Counted from the first letter of the stretch, positions 33,001-43,638 are shown. The stretch is DNA of 64,000 bases from Hyaloraphidium curvatum (GCA_025558095.1 JAIVFI010000023.1:558001-622000), one strand, 5' to 3'. A program made the numbers and translations. The notes: a model not told the origin generated them from the sequence alone.

Positions 33001-35655
33001 ATGGCGACTCAGAGCAACGGCGCACTTGCGCCCGGAGCCTCCGAGGCCGGCGTGAAGCTCGCGGACGACCAGAACCCACCGCCGCAGTCCTCCGAGGACG
33101 CTGCCTCGGCGCTCGTCGCCCGGATGGCGAAGCACCGCAGCGTCGTCCCCCAGACGGCGCACCTGGAAGATTTCGACAAGCCGCGGCTCGTGCAGTGGCT
33201 CTACTACAACTTCCCGCGCCCGACACGGCTCCAGATCGCCCGCGTCTTCCGCGCGCTCGTCGTTGGATGGTGCGCGTTCGCCATCGCGGTCGTCCATCCG
33301 ACGGTGGTCAACATTACAGTCGTCGGCGGAATCATCTCCTTCGACACGGCCTCGGGGCAGGTCGTGGCCGTCCTTGTTAATCACTTCGTCCTCATTCTCG
33401 CCCTGGCCATCGGAGTCTGCTTCAACCTGCTCGGCCAGCTCTGGCTGTCACTGTACAACCAGGCACACCTGACGGACGCGAACCCGTACATGAGGGCGCT
33501 CATCAGCGAGATCTGGATCGTTTTTGTCGTCTGGGGGGCTTCTGCGTTTCAGTACCGCTTCCTTGGCACGCCGCTTGCTGTGTTCGGGTTGCTCTGCGTC
33601 CCCGTCATGTTCGCTTTCGTCGGTGCGGCCCCGCTCGAGGTGACGGAGAGGATCCCTTTCGTCGCTGCGCTCTTTGAAACTATGCTCCTACCGTTGGCCC
33701 TAATCGCGGCCCTGGGCTGTGGCGCCGCAATTGTTCTCCCCGAACACGACACCGAAGCGACGAGGAGCGGGTGCTTGGACGTGCTGGGAGACCTCCGCTT
33801 TCTGTTTGCTGGGGAAGCGACGACCGAGGATGCCGCGGACTTCTACTCCGGCCGGCTCCGGACCTCCCTGGCCGCCCTGGTCACATCCACAAAGGGCTGC
33901 ATGATCGACATCGGCTTTCTCCGCGATGCACCTGCACGCATGGTGCGGGTTTCGCGGGTCGTGCAGGATCTGGCCCGTTTCGTGAATGTCCGTGTGCGGA
34001 GCGCGCATGTGGCCCGGGCCTTGGACGTCGCCATGGCGGCGCTCCAGGTCGAGACCCCGGTGTGGTCGACGTCTCGATACATCTATGGCGATCGAAGGGC
34101 GGCAGAGACGTTTGCTAAGTGCCCGGCACCGCAGGACTTTGTCGAGGTCGGAGAGGAGCTGGAGAAGCGCAGGGCGGAGCTCTGCGCACAGTCTCTGACG
34201 GAGCCGCACCCCGAGGGCTCGTTCTTTGACGAGCACGATTCGGACGCTCTTTTGGAGTACCTTGCCCTCGGAGGGTGCCAAAAGCTGTTGGAAGAGCTCA
34301 AGTCGCTGGTCGAAGCCCGGCGCGGGTTGCGGTTCTTCGCCTTCGGGAATCCTGACAAGCATGTGCTTGGCAAGAAGCCGCCCAAGGCCAAGCGCGCGAC
34401 AAAGGCGCAAAGCGACAGCAAGAAGAGGGGGTTCCACTGCGGGCGCATCTTTTCGGACGTTTTGTACACCACGAACACCGTGCTTGCCTCGGATGCAACC
34501 AAGTTTGGCTTCAAGCGCGCCCTTGCCTTCTTTCTTGCCTCGGTGTGGGCTTTCCTCCCTGGCACCATGGATGCCTACTACGAGCGGAACATTCTTTGGG
34601 TTGTCATCACGGTTTTCGTGCTCATGCAACCGACGCTCGGCAGCGGCATCACAAAGAGCGTCGCGAGGCTGGGCGGGACCGGATTCGGCGTGCTCTGGTC
34701 GTATCTGGCATTCCTTGCCGCGGGCGGCGGCTCGCTCGAGTGGAACGTCAAGGTCGCCGTCCTCATGTTCATCCCCGTCAGCATCGTGGGTTACTACGTC
34801 CAGGTCACGACGACCAAGCACGTGTACGCGGGACAGCTTCTTATGCTGACCTACATGATGGTCTTCTGCGGAGGACTGTACTCGGGTTCTGGGACAGTGC
34901 AGACGGCGACGGCCGCCCTCCAACGGGCGCTGTGGATCAGCGTCGGGGCTGTCGGATGCCTCGCAGTCCAGATCCTCATCTTCCCGTTCCTGGCTCGGAC
35001 AGATGTCCGTAAGTCACATGCTGCGGTGTTGAGCGCGATCGAGGATGCGGTCCGGCAAGCAGAGTTTGGCAGCAGGCTGTCTGGAGAGGACCAGGCGAGG
35101 AACAACTTGGTTGCCATGCTGGAGACGGCGCAGCAGAAGCTCACCATGGCGAGAGCGGGTGCACTGCTGGACAGTCTCGATGAGCCCGACCTCGATCGGC
35201 CGTGGGATTCCGCCCTCATGCGCGCGATCTCGGCAACCGTGCAGAAGCTTCTTGCCCTGGCGGAGCTGATCGTGAGCCGGGCGCACGGGGTGCAGGTTCT
35301 CGCGGCTCCTGCGGAGCAGATGATATTGAAGTTGCACACGGTCGCAAAGGCCCTGCAGGACAAGCAGCCCCTCCCGCGACTTCCCCGGCTCCACGAACTC
35401 CGCTTTCCGCGGGCGATCGTGCAGGACGCAAGGTCGGCATCCGCAAGGCTGGTTGCATCCGGCGTTTTGGCTGCCGTGGGGCAGGCGATGTTTGAAGTGG
35501 ATGTGTTGGAAGAGCTGGTTGGCAGGCTGTACGGGCGAAAGTCTTTGCCGGGAGAGGACGATCGCGAGCACGACGAGTGGTATGCGTGGATACCAGTGGG
35601 AAAGACGGGCGGCGCCTTGAACCCCGAGAGCGAGAGGCTGCTTCAGGTGGTCTAG
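33001..35655 (+). CDS. FUSC / aromatic acid exporter-like membrane protein
   Basis: One uninterrupted frame of 884 residues. There are two membrane blocks of about six helices: one at residues ~80-255 (for example ALVVGWCAFAIAVVHPTVV, FVLILALAIGVCFNLLGQLW) and one at ~505-675 (RALAFFLASVWAFLPG, ILWVVITVFVLMQPTLGSG, ISVGAVGCLAVQILIFPFLA). Each is followed by a long cytosolic domain. This duplicated helix-block/cytosolic layout and the second block's VFVLMQPTLGSG segment fit the fusaric acid resistance/aromatic acid exporter superfamily and fungal proteins related to yeast YDL/BRE4-type membrane proteins. Likely an exporter in plasma membrane or vacuole; substrate unknown. It is the largest intronless gene in a region where most genes have introns. 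Confidence 0.82.
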   Translation: MATQSNGALAPGASEAGVKLADDQNPPPQSSEDAASALVARMAKHRSVVPQTAHLEDFDKPRLVQWLYYNFPRPTRLQIARVFRALVVGWCAFAIAVVHPTVVNITVVGGIISFDTASGQVVAVLVNHFVLILALAIGVCFNLLGQLWLSLYNQAHLTDANPYMRALISEIWIVFVVWGASAFQYRFLGTPLAVFGLLCVPVMFAFVGAAPLEVTERIPFVAALFETMLLPLALIAALGCGAAIVLPEHDTEATRSGCLDVLGDLRFLFAGEATTEDAADFYSGRLRTSLAALVTSTKGCMIDIGFLRDAPARMVRVSRVVQDLARFVNVRVRSAHVARALDVAMAALQVETPVWSTSRYIYGDRRAAETFAKCPAPQDFVEVGEELEKRRAELCAQSLTEPHPEGSFFDEHDSDALLEYLALGGCQKLLEELKSLVEARRGLRFFAFGNPDKHVLGKKPPKAKRATKAQSDSKKRGFHCGRIFSDVLYTTNTVLASDATKFGFKRALAFFLASVWAFLPGTMDAYYERNILWVVITVFVLMQPTLGSGITKSVARLGGTGFGVLWSYLAFLAAGGGSLEWNVKVAVLMFIPVSIVGYYVQVTTTKHVYAGQLLMLTYMMVFCGGLYSGSGTVQTATAALQRALWISVGAVGCLAVQILIFPFLARTDVRKSHAAVLSAIEDAVRQAEFGSRLSGEDQARNNLVAMLETAQQKLTMARAGALLDSLDEPDLDRPWDSALMRAISATVQKLLALAELIVSRAHGVQVLAAPAEQMILKLHTVAKALQDKQPLPRLPRLHELRFPRAIVQDARSASARLVASGVLAAVGQAMFEVDVLEELVGRLYGRKSLPGEDDREHDEWYAWIPVGKTGGALNPESERLLQVV

Positions 35656-36002
35656 CGTTCCGATTCAGTTGTAACGCAGAGCGTGCCGAAGCGACTTAGC
35701 AGCGAAAGCGGCGCAGTACTTTTCGGTCCACCGAAGGGAACCTGGGACCCGGCAGCGACTGAGGAGAGGGGAAAGGGGGCTAGCAGCCACGCCACGAGAG
35801 CCAGTTCCCGTAACCCACAGCCTGTTCATGTCTATGTAGACAGATCGATAAAGCTAGCTATGCATCTGAAATCTCACGGAACGGGCCTGCGATCGCCGAC
35901 GAATGTGGTAAGCGCCGATCAATCTCCTCATCCTCCGGTCGGTGGCGCGGGAAAACATCCATCGCTCCGGGTAACCACCTTGCCTCCGGACACGCCGCAA
36001 CA
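35656..36002. promoter_or_regulatory. Intergenic region, no gene seen
   Basis: 347 bp between the FUSC-type gene and the class V aminotransferase. Base composition is less GC-rich than the flanking genes. No feature recognised. Confidence 0.35.
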
Positions 36003-37635
36003 ATGTCGACATCGACCCCCAAGGAGGTCTTCCCCGCCCTGAAGCGCCCCGTCGACGGCGAGATCCCGCCGCAGTTCCCCGCCGACGGGCCTCCCCCGCT
36101 CCCTCTCACGCATCACGAGCCGCGCCGCCCCGGCCGGCTCTTCTTCGCCAACCCCGGGCCGACCAACATCCCGGACTCGATCCAATGGGCTGCCGCGCAC
36201 CACTCGGTGGACTTTTTCGATCGCGATTGGAACGATGTCTACATGTCGTGCGTGGACGGCGTGAGGAAGGTGCTCAAAACGACGGATCCGAAGAGCCACG
36301 TGTTCTTCAACGCCGCGTCGGTCGGTTCTGCCGTTTCCCGTCGCGCCGCCGGCCTCTGACGCGCGTTTTCGGGCCCGCCCAGGGTAACGGCGCGTGGGAG
36401 GCCGCCCTCGTGAACCTGCTCACCGTGGGCGACACCGTGCTCATGCTCGACTCGGGCTTCTTCTCGGACCTGTGGACCGCCATGGCGCGCAATCTGGCGC
36501 TCAAGGTCGAGGTGCTGGACTGCGACATCCGGAGGGGCGTGGATCTGGGGAAGCTCCGCGAGGTGCTGGAAAAGGACGCGAAGGAGGGCCGGTTCAAGGC
36601 CGTGTGCGCGGTCCACAACGAGACGTCGTCGGGCGTCGTGGCTCCGATCCACGAGATCAGGAAGGCGATGGACGCCGCGGGACACCCGGGCCTGCTGATG
36701 GTTGGTCGCTGCGGGTTTCGTTGTCCTTGGCTGACGAGATCGCGTCTTCCAGGTCGACACAATCTCCAGCTTGGCCTCGATCAACTTCGAGTTCGACGCC
36801 TGGGGCGTGGACGCCGCCGTCTGCGGCGGCCAAAAGGTGAGTTATTAACCGACTCTTAAAGTATATAGGGCTTGATCCCAACTGGCCTCTCATTCACCAA
36901 AGGGCTTGATGTTGCCGACTGGCCTCTCATTCACCGGCGTCTCGGCCAAGGGCCTCCAGGCGCATCTCTCCCGCGCTTCGCCCTTTCCGGCGCACTATTT
37001 CTCGTGGAGCTGGTGGGATAAATCTCTACTTATGCTTACTCATGACTAAAGTCCCGCAGGATGCTGCGCCGCCCGCAAAAATCCTTCGCGGGGACCATCC
37101 CCACGCAGTTCTTCTACGCCCTGAAGGAGGCCCTGCGCCTGATCCTCGACGCCGAGGGCCTCGAGAACGTGCTGCAGAGGCACCACCGCCTTGCCGAAGG
37201 GGTGCGGCGGGCCATAGCGCACTGGGGGAAGGACGGGGGGCCGCAGATCCTGTGCCTGGATCCATCGAGGTACTCGGACTCGATCACCACGGTGATGATG
37301 CCGGAGGGGTGCGATCCCGAGGCCGTGAGGAAGGTGGCGTACGCTATGGGGGTCAGCTTGGGGGCGTCGATGGGGAGGATCGCGGGGAAGGTGTTCCGGA
37401 TCGGGCACCTCGGTACGTGATCTCCTTGACATTTCGTGGCGTCCGGCTCATTTCTGTGGCAGGCGACCTTAACGAGCCCATGGTGCTGGGCACGCTCGGC
37501 GTCATCGAGGCCGCGTTCCTCGTCAACAAGTTCCCCATCACCCCGGGCGGGGTCACGGCCGCGGCCGAGTACTTTGCGAGCTGCAGGGACAAGTCGGGCG
37601 AGCTGAAAGGGGGGGTAAACGGTGTGCATCTCTAG
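36003..37635 (+). CDS. Class V aminotransferase, alanine/serine:glyoxylate type
   Basis: Six exons (36003-36320, 36383-36700, 36753-36836, 36903-37012, 37060-37412, 37463-37635) give 451 residues. Motifs are those of the PLP-dependent AGT group: FFANPGPTNIP, the SGNGAWEAAL loop, VHNETSSGVVAPI, VDTISSLAS and the PLP Lys at CGGQKGLMLPTGL. The end has GRIAGKVFRIGHLG and LGTLGVIEAAF, also typical. The enzyme would convert glyoxylate to glycine using alanine or serine. C-terminus (NGVHL) is not a classical peroxisome signal. Around the acceptor of intron 3 the first ~31 bp of exon 4 are duplicated upstream with their own AG; use of the upstream AG would shift the frame and end early. Confidence 0.87.
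36868..36935 (+). repeat. Duplicated 3' splice site and exon start
   Basis: Two adjacent near-copies: 36868-36898 and 36902-36935, both beginning GGGCTTGAT and ending ACTGGCCTCTCATTCACC. Each is preceded by an AG that could act as acceptor. Only the second keeps the aminotransferase frame. Confidence 0.8.
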
Positions 37636-37963
37636 AGTGTGTAGAGCGGCGTGATGTGAGGGTTGGAAGGGAAAGAAAGGAGATGGGAGGTGCCTGGCCG
37701 AGGCTCGGTGAAACTGTGAGGAAGCCGCTGCGGCGCCCGGCGAGTCACGATCAGATCCAACCTCTGCCCCTCGCGAATCCCGGTCCGGAGCAACGAATTG
37801 CGGCCGGAAATAGCTCAATCCTCCAGCTATGGCCGATCACGGTGGTTTCCTGCTGCCTTTTGCCGGTGGGCCGCCGTGCGGTTGGTGGGTGATCCTCCCG
37901 CCTGCGGCACTGCTGTCTGGCTAAGCCGCAAGTTCCACCCCAATCACCCTCCCGCTCCCCACG
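37636..37963. promoter_or_regulatory. Intergenic region upstream of the secreted protein gene
   Basis: 328 bp without a gene. Holds the 3' flank of the aminotransferase and the promoter of the small secreted protein. Nothing specific recognised. Confidence 0.35.
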
Positions 37964-38378
37964 ATGCGCGCCGCCGCGCTGCTCCTCGCGCTCGCCGCTC
38001 TCCTTTCCCTGGCGCTGTCGGGCGCCGCGCAGCGCGTGGTCATCGAGCCCAACGCCGGGCCCGACCCGTGCAGCAACGCCGCCATCTTCATGGCCGCAAA
38101 CGCCGTCGACATCCTCGACGCCCGCAGCGGCCGCGTGGAGAAGGCCTTCGTGGGTGTCCGCCGCCCCGCTCGCCGGCCCCGCTGACCGCCCCGTCCCGCC
38201 GCAGTCCTCCGCCCGCCACGCCTTCCCCGACCCCGACCGCGTGTGCGTGTGCCGCGACCGCTTCCTGGCCGGCATCGGCAAGTACTGCCAGACGACGTCG
38301 GAGTTCTACCAGTACTGGTACAAGCTGTGCTACGAGAGCTCGACGACCTACGACTTTGCCCGGTGCCGCTCCAACTAG
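37964..38378 (+). CDS. Small secreted cysteine-rich protein
   Basis: Two exons (37964-38149 and 38205-38378) give 119 residues. The first ~23 residues are a clear signal peptide (LLLALAALLSLALSGAAQ). The mature part has six Cys in an even number fit for three disulfides: DPCSN, RVCVCRD, KYCQ, KLCYE and ARCRSN. The C-terminus is rich in Tyr (FYQYWYKLCYE). I do not recognise the family. Size, signal peptide and Cys content are those of secreted effectors or extracellular binding proteins, but no function is claimed. Confidence 0.72.
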
Positions 38379-39026
38379 GCGCCCGGATGGCCATGAAGGC
38401 CGGAATGACACTGGTTTCGGGCTTCCCGACACTCACTGGGGATCGTATTGCGGCTACCCATAGATCAGCGCCCGTATTGCGCCGTGTATCGACCATGCTG
38501 TAAGATATCTGCCTATTCTGGATCTTGCCTGCTCCTTGCCGGCCAAATGCGATATTTCCGATGGAACCAGTCGGCAATGAATCCAGAATATCATGTGGCA
38601 CGCTTCCTGGCATAGTCCCAGTATGTGGGCCTTTCCTTGTCGGCTGGGAGTGAAGGGCGAGTGCGGCGCCTGATGAGCCCATTGCCGCAGCGTCCGAGGA
38701 GAATAGACAACGAAGCCGTCTTTGCGAAGAAGCAATCAACCGGGCTCTGGTAGTATAGAAGAGCGGCAGAGAAGGAACGCCTCGGGCTCGCTGATAGCGC
38801 GCCGCGCCGCTCCTGCCTGTTGCAAAACCGCGCCCACGAACGGCTTCGCGGCAAACACCCGCCGGCGCCTTTCTCGCGCCGTCCGAAGCTCTTCGCGTGC
38901 CTCGCAGCGCTTTCCCGGCCCGTCAACGCGGGATCCGCCCCTCTAGCGCCCGCAAACCGCCCCGGCGGTCGGCAACCGTCGCCTCGTTTCTCCCTCCCCT
39001 CCCACCATCCCCTGAACCAATCCGCC
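38379..39026. other. Gene-free stretch
   Basis: 648 bp between the secreted protein and the sterol isomerase. The first ~350 bp are relatively AT-rich; the rest is a Pro/Arg-coding-like shadow frame without domains. I see no gene, repeat or recognised site. Confidence 0.35.
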
Positions 39027-39899
39027 ATGGGAAACCCCGCCATCACCTCTCCCTCCCCAAGGAAACCGCCGGGAAACCCCGCCACCACCTCTCCCTCCCC
39101 AAAGGAACCACCTGTCCGCGCCGCACCCGCGCTGTTCTCCCCGTACCCGGGCAAACGCCGCACCGAGCTCTTCTACCTGCTCTACACCCCCGTCTGGACG
39201 CTTGCGCTCGCCGCCGTGATCCTCACGGGGACCTACAGGACGCTCGGCGATCCGGGGTACCTGGCCATGGGCACCGCCTTTGCCGTCCCGCTCTTCGTCG
39301 TCCCTCTGTTCTGGCCCGCCGAGGAGGCGCGCACGGCGCAGAGGGCCAACGCGTTCCTCTTTGCCCTGTCGTACTTTGGCAACTACGCCATGTCTCCCTA
39401 CTTCTTCGAGCTGCTGGGTATGCGGTACCGATGGCCCAACAAATGGAACTGGGACGCGTATCTCATTGGTGCCGAGAGGGGGAGGGTGCCGTTCTGGCTG
39501 ACCCCGCTGACGGCGGCGTACTTTGCCACGTACCACGGGATCGCGTCCGTCGCGAGGCGGTGGATCGTTTCGCGGTTCCGGTTGGGCAAGTGGGGGGATG
39601 CCGCCGTGGTGTGCGGGCTGGCGTACGCGCTGGCGTTTGCGGAGACGTACGTGATGGCCTCCCCCATCATCGACGACGTCTTCGAGTACTCGGATCGGGA
39701 CAGGATGCTCAAGTACGGCAGCATCTGCTACGGGATCGTCTTTCTGCTCTCGTTCCCGGCCTTCTCGGCGCTGGACGAGGACGAGGCCGCCCGCGCGAGG
39801 CCGCTGTGGGATTTGCTGGCCCTGTCCATGGGGTGCTGCTTCGCGGCGATGATGGCGATGGACACGTGGGCCAACTTGTTCGGCAAGATCATCGTGTGA
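39027..39899 (+). CDS. Cycloeucalenol cycloisomerase-like sterol enzyme
   Basis: One exon, 290 residues. After a 40-residue Pro/Ser-rich start with two near-identical NPA.TSPSP repeats, the protein has several membrane helices and the pattern of plant-type cycloeucalenol cycloisomerase: RTELFYLLYTPVWTLAL, a LFVVPLFWP segment, RANAFLFALSYFGNYAMSPYFFELLG, TYHGIASVARRW and a C-terminal LKYGSICYGIVFLLSFPAF. The enzyme opens the cyclopropane ring of cycloeucalenol to obtusifoliol in the ER membrane, needed when sterols are made through cycloartenol rather than lanosterol. It is not part of the usual fungal ergosterol route. Conserved spacing is convincing; the exact substrate is inferred. Confidence 0.8.
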   Translation: MGNPAITSPSPRKPPGNPATTSPSPKEPPVRAAPALFSPYPGKRRTELFYLLYTPVWTLALAAVILTGTYRTLGDPGYLAMGTAFAVPLFVVPLFWPAEEARTAQRANAFLFALSYFGNYAMSPYFFELLGMRYRWPNKWNWDAYLIGAERGRVPFWLTPLTAAYFATYHGIASVARRWIVSRFRLGKWGDAAVVCGLAYALAFAETYVMASPIIDDVFEYSDRDRMLKYGSICYGIVFLLSFPAFSALDEDEAARARPLWDLLALSMGCCFAAMMAMDTWANLFGKIIV

Positions 39900-40034
39900 G
39901 GGGTTGGAAGGAGAAGAGAGATCCGGCTTTCGTGGCCTGCCCCGTAGCCTGTGCCCTGTCGACGGCGCGGGCGCGCACGCTTCCCCGGGCCCCGGCATCA
40001 TGCCTTTCATCTGGTTCCGATTCCTGCCACGAGG

Positions 40035-40577
40035 TCACGACAAGCGCAGGTACGCCGCGCCCGGTGACCTTTCTCCGGTGCTGGGATAGGCCCTCTGCAC
40101 TTCCACGACCAGCCTGTTGCCGTCCTCCGACGCCCGCACCCATGTTCCCTCGCCGACCCCGACTGCCCCCTTCACGGTGCCCCAGACAAGCACGTACTTT
40201 CTCCCTCCGCACTGTACCCCGTTATCCTCGAGCATTCCGGTCCGTTGCCGCGGGATCAGTCCCTCCAGATGCCGCTCCAACCACCCATCCGCCCCGTCCC
40301 GGGCAAACGCCGCCAGCGGGATCATCGACCCCGGTCCGCACGAAACCAGCACCCGCACGCGCCTCTCTGCAGCCCGGATCAGCTGTGGGGACAGCAGAGC
40401 TCGCGCAGAGCGGCAGGAGAGGGAGAGATTCAGAAGCGTTCGGAGCTGGCCGGCGCCTGCGAGCGCCGAGGCAAACAGGGTGAAGAGGTCCGCGGGGAGG
40501 GCGGGCAGCGGGGCCAGCGGGGTCTGGGGGGATGAAATGGCTTCCCCAGAGGGTGGCCCGTTTGAATTGCAGTCCAT
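40035..40577 (-). CDS. Short F-box-like protein
   Basis: One exon, 180 residues. Near the start LPALPADLFTLFASAL..LRTLLNLSLSCRSARALL resembles an F-box (a three-helix motif that docks substrate receptors to SCF ubiquitin ligase). The rest (VRVLVSCGPGS, KYVLVWGTVKGA) has beta-strand character and no known domain. It is divergent from the larger F-box-like gene at 40698 with 120 bp between starts. Coding status is moderate: length and motif support it. Confidence 0.5.
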   Translation of the reverse strand: MDCNSNGPPSGEAISSPQTPLAPLPALPADLFTLFASALAGAGQLRTLLNLSLSCRSARALLSPQLIRAAERRVRVLVSCGPGSMIPLAAFARDGADGWLERHLEGLIPRQRTGMLEDNGVQCGGRKYVLVWGTVKGAVGVGEGTWVRASEDGNRLVVEVQRAYPSTGERSPGAAYLRLS

Positions 40578-40697
40578 GTTTGCGGTGCCTGTGCCGAGAG
40601 CCGGGGGTGCGGAGTTCCTCTGTTTGGGCTCTCGCCGTGTTTGCGCGAACCTCCCATCCAAACACCCGGACGGACAAACAACCCCTGCGGCATCGCG

Positions 40698-42947
40698 ATG
40701 GACGCGCACGCGGACGTGCTCGCGCACCTCGCGCCGTTCTGCGGGCTGCCGACGTTCGCGCGGCTGCTGCGGCTCAGCCGGGCGGCGCACCGCGCGCTCG
40801 ACCGCGCGTCTGTGTGGCGCGACGTGGCCCTCGGCGAGTGGGGCACGCACCGCGCGCCGCTCGAGCTGCTGCACAGAGCGCTGGGCGACAATGCCCTGAA
40901 GGGGACGCCGGGCCGCCCCGTCGAGGCGCTGCTGCGGAGGCTGCTCTCGCTGGGGCTGCTCCGCCCTCCTCCCTTCGCGGCCCACTTTGCCGGCCGCCGC
41001 GTGCGCGCAATCAGGGGCGTCGCGGATCTGCTGGCCGCCCGCAGCAGGTTCGCCGAGCGCGCACCCGACAGGGGGGCTGCCCAGCCGGCACAGGCCACGG
41101 ACCCGCGGCTGGCGCGGGCAGCAGCCCTGGCAGAGGCCATTGTCGCGCGGCTGCCCCCGGTTGCCGCCGCCCAAACCACCGCCGAGGACTCACAAGGCAC
41201 CGATGTCGAAGCACCCAGCCCGGATGAAGCCGATGCTTCCCCCCAGCCCGACGCCCACCCCGACGACGCCGCCCGCTTCCTGCAGCTCCTCCGCCTCGCC
41301 CTCGGCCGCGCCCCGCGCCCGCACTTTGCCCGCCTCGCCCGGTTCCTCGCCGAATCCGGCTTCCCCGTGTGCCCCGTCGCGCTGCTCGGCACGGACCGCG
41401 TCGGCGCGCCGCTGCAGGGGCCCGGGCCGGCGGACCTGCCCGTGCAGATGGTCGAGCTGGCGTACCGCGCGTGGCGGGCCGGCGAGCGGGGCCTGCTGTC
41501 GAGGTTGGCTGCGAATGGGTTTTGTCTGGCGGACTTTGCCGGGCCAGGTGGCGCAGGGGCCAAGGGGCTGCGGACGAAATCGGCCGCCGATGTCTGGTTC
41601 GTGCTCATGGTCCGCAAGGCGCTGCAGGGGGCCGAGGACGTCGACCCATCCGAAGGCACATCGGACAGCGGCTCCGAGTCCGCCGACGAAGCGGCCGCCT
41701 TCTTTGCTTCCCCGCACGCCCTCGCATCCGACGACAGCGACACCCAGCGCCGCCTCGACCGCACCCTCCTGATCCCCTTTGCCCGCACCTACCTCCGCCC
41801 CTCGGGCATCCGCCTTGACCGCACCGCGCTCCTCCTCGAGCTCGTTCCCGCCGCCGTCGCCCCCATCTGCAGGCACCACCCCGGCGCGCACCTCGCCTCC
41901 CGGCGGCGGCGCGAGCTCGAGGGCTTCCTCCGGTGGTTCCGCCACCTCGAGGTAGCCCTCGCCTTGCCCGCACCACCGGCGGACCCGGACCTCCCCACCC
42001 GCCTGTTCGAGTCGCACCTGCGCTCCCTCGCCCGCTCCAGACACGCGGACGACGCCACGGCGCTGTACCTCGACTCGCGGCTCGTCCCCCCCACCCGCGC
42101 GCTGGCCCTCCTCCGCGCGCACGCCGAGTCGCTCGCCCCCTCGCCGTGGGACCCGCGCGACGAGTCGTTCTTTGCCGCGCAGGGGGTCGAGGACGCCCGG
42201 ATCGCCGGGCTGCTGGCGGCGGGTGCGGCCGCCGAGGTGCGCGCGGGCGAGCAGGCGGGGGCGTTCGGGAGGTGGATGCTGGCGCGGTGCGTGGCGTGGG
42301 AGTACCAGCTGGGGATCGTGACGTGCCTGAGCAGGGGGGCGAGGGCGGACGGGGGCACGCTGGATGCCGTGAGGGGCAAGACGATCGCCGCCCAGGTTCG
42401 TGCCCGTCGCGCTGCATGGTCTGCATTACGGGACGCGCTGACACACCGATTCCCTGAATAGCAACGCATCTGGCCCCTCCTCATCAAGCACTCGGACCTC
42501 CCCTCCCTCTCCCGCCTCGCCCGGGCCGCCTCCTCCCCTCCCCGCCCGCGCCGCCCGCAGCTCTCCCTCCCGTGCTCGCCCGTCGCCCGCATGCCGGGCG
42601 GCGACCCCGAATCCGCGGTCGCGGAGCTGGTCCTCCGCTCTTTGAGGGCGAGGTTCGACGCCGAGATCGGTGGCGCGGTGAGGGAGGGCGTGAGGGGGTT
42701 GTTGAAGGGACGGGGGGGGGTGCCGGACCTGGAGGGGTTGGTGGGGAGGGTGTTGGAGGGGAGGAGGTACAAGGGGGCGGTGATGGCGTCGCCGTCTGTG
42801 GGGAGGGGTGAAGGGCGGTGGGGAGCGGAGGACGGGGCGGCGGTGGAGAGCCCGGAGCCTGTAATGGTTGCGACGGCGGAGGAGGTGCCGGTGGCGGCGG
42901 ACGGGGGGATGGATCCGTCGTGGTTCCAGGGGGACGTGGAGTTCTGA
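40698..42947 (+). CDS. Large Ala/Arg-rich protein with F-box-like N-terminus
   Basis: Two exons (40698-42395 and 42462-42947) give 727 residues. The N-terminus VLAHLAPFCGLPTFARLLRLSRAAHRAL..VWRDVAL resembles an F-box, including the Trp-Arg that commonly follows. The middle is helical, rich in Ala, Leu and Arg, with an acidic Ser/Asp/Glu stretch around residues 320-340. No C-terminal repeat type is recognised. Likely a substrate adaptor for ubiquitin ligase if the F-box is real. Very high GC (third positions almost all G/C), so composition alone is weak evidence; the intron and long open frame add support. Confidence 0.65.
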
Positions 42948-43016
42948 ATGCGACGAGTGGTGGCTTGTACAGGCCGTAGAGGCGTCCGAGAGAAGATACC
43001 CTATTCGTTCGTTGGA

Positions 43017-43559
43017 CTACATCCGAGACTTTTCGGCCCCGTTGCCGCGGTACCTGATGTTCACCGCCCTCGCGCGCGCCCTGATCAAAGGCTTCGGCAT
43101 GCCGGTTTTGCCATCCTTCCACGCCACCCAGTCGTGCAGATGGAAGATCGCGCATTCCAGGGCGAACTCCTTCCCCTGCAGCAGCGTGTCCTTGGTGATC
43201 CCCGGCGGGGGTATCAGCACCGCCGCGTAGGATCCCGGCGCGGGAACGGGCCGGAGGTAGTCGACCGTCAGCGACGCCGTGACGATGACAAAGTCCTTGG
43301 GCCCGACGCCCAGCTCGCCTGCCAGCAGGTTGAACCCCGCGACGAGTTGCAGATGACAGGGAGACCCGGATGGAGGGAAACCGTTCGGGAAAGCGATCCT
43401 TCGCGCGCCTCCGAAAACAGACTCTAGCAGCTGCGAGGCGCGTGGGCAGTGACGCTCATTCCGTCCGTTCCGATCGCGGCATCGACATGGCTCCTGGATG
43501 GTCGTTGATCGCGTCTGGGACCGATCTTGGGTCTCGCCAAGGAGGGAGACGCGTCCCAT
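43017..43559 (-). CDS. Probable hotdog-fold thioesterase, 5' end uncertain
   Basis: The minus-strand frame ends at 43017. Its second half reads like an acyl-CoA thioesterase of the PaaI/4HBT kind: DFVIVTASLTVDYLRPVPAPG, then a later strand GKEFALECAIFHLHDW and the final RARARAVNIRY. These match the hotdog pattern TasLtvdylrPvp...Ak...A. The first ~70 residues from the ATG at 43559 do not look like the family; an unseen intron or another start is likely. It converges with the previous gene. The fold is likely, the gene model is not. Confidence 0.5.
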   Translation of the reverse strand: MGRVSLLGETQDRSQTRSTTIQEPCRCRDRNGRNERHCPRASQLLESVFGGARRIAFPNGFPPSGSPCHLQLVAGFNLLAGELGVGPKDFVIVTASLTVDYLRPVPAPGSYAAVLIPPPGITKDTLLQGKEFALECAIFHLHDWVAWKDGKTGMPKPLIRARARAVNIRYRGNGAEKSRM

Positions 43560-43638
43560 CGCAGTCGTCGCCGCCACACGCGGTCACCCGACACGTATTC
43601 CGGACGACTCGTCCGCGAATCCCGCCCCGCGAGCCGCG

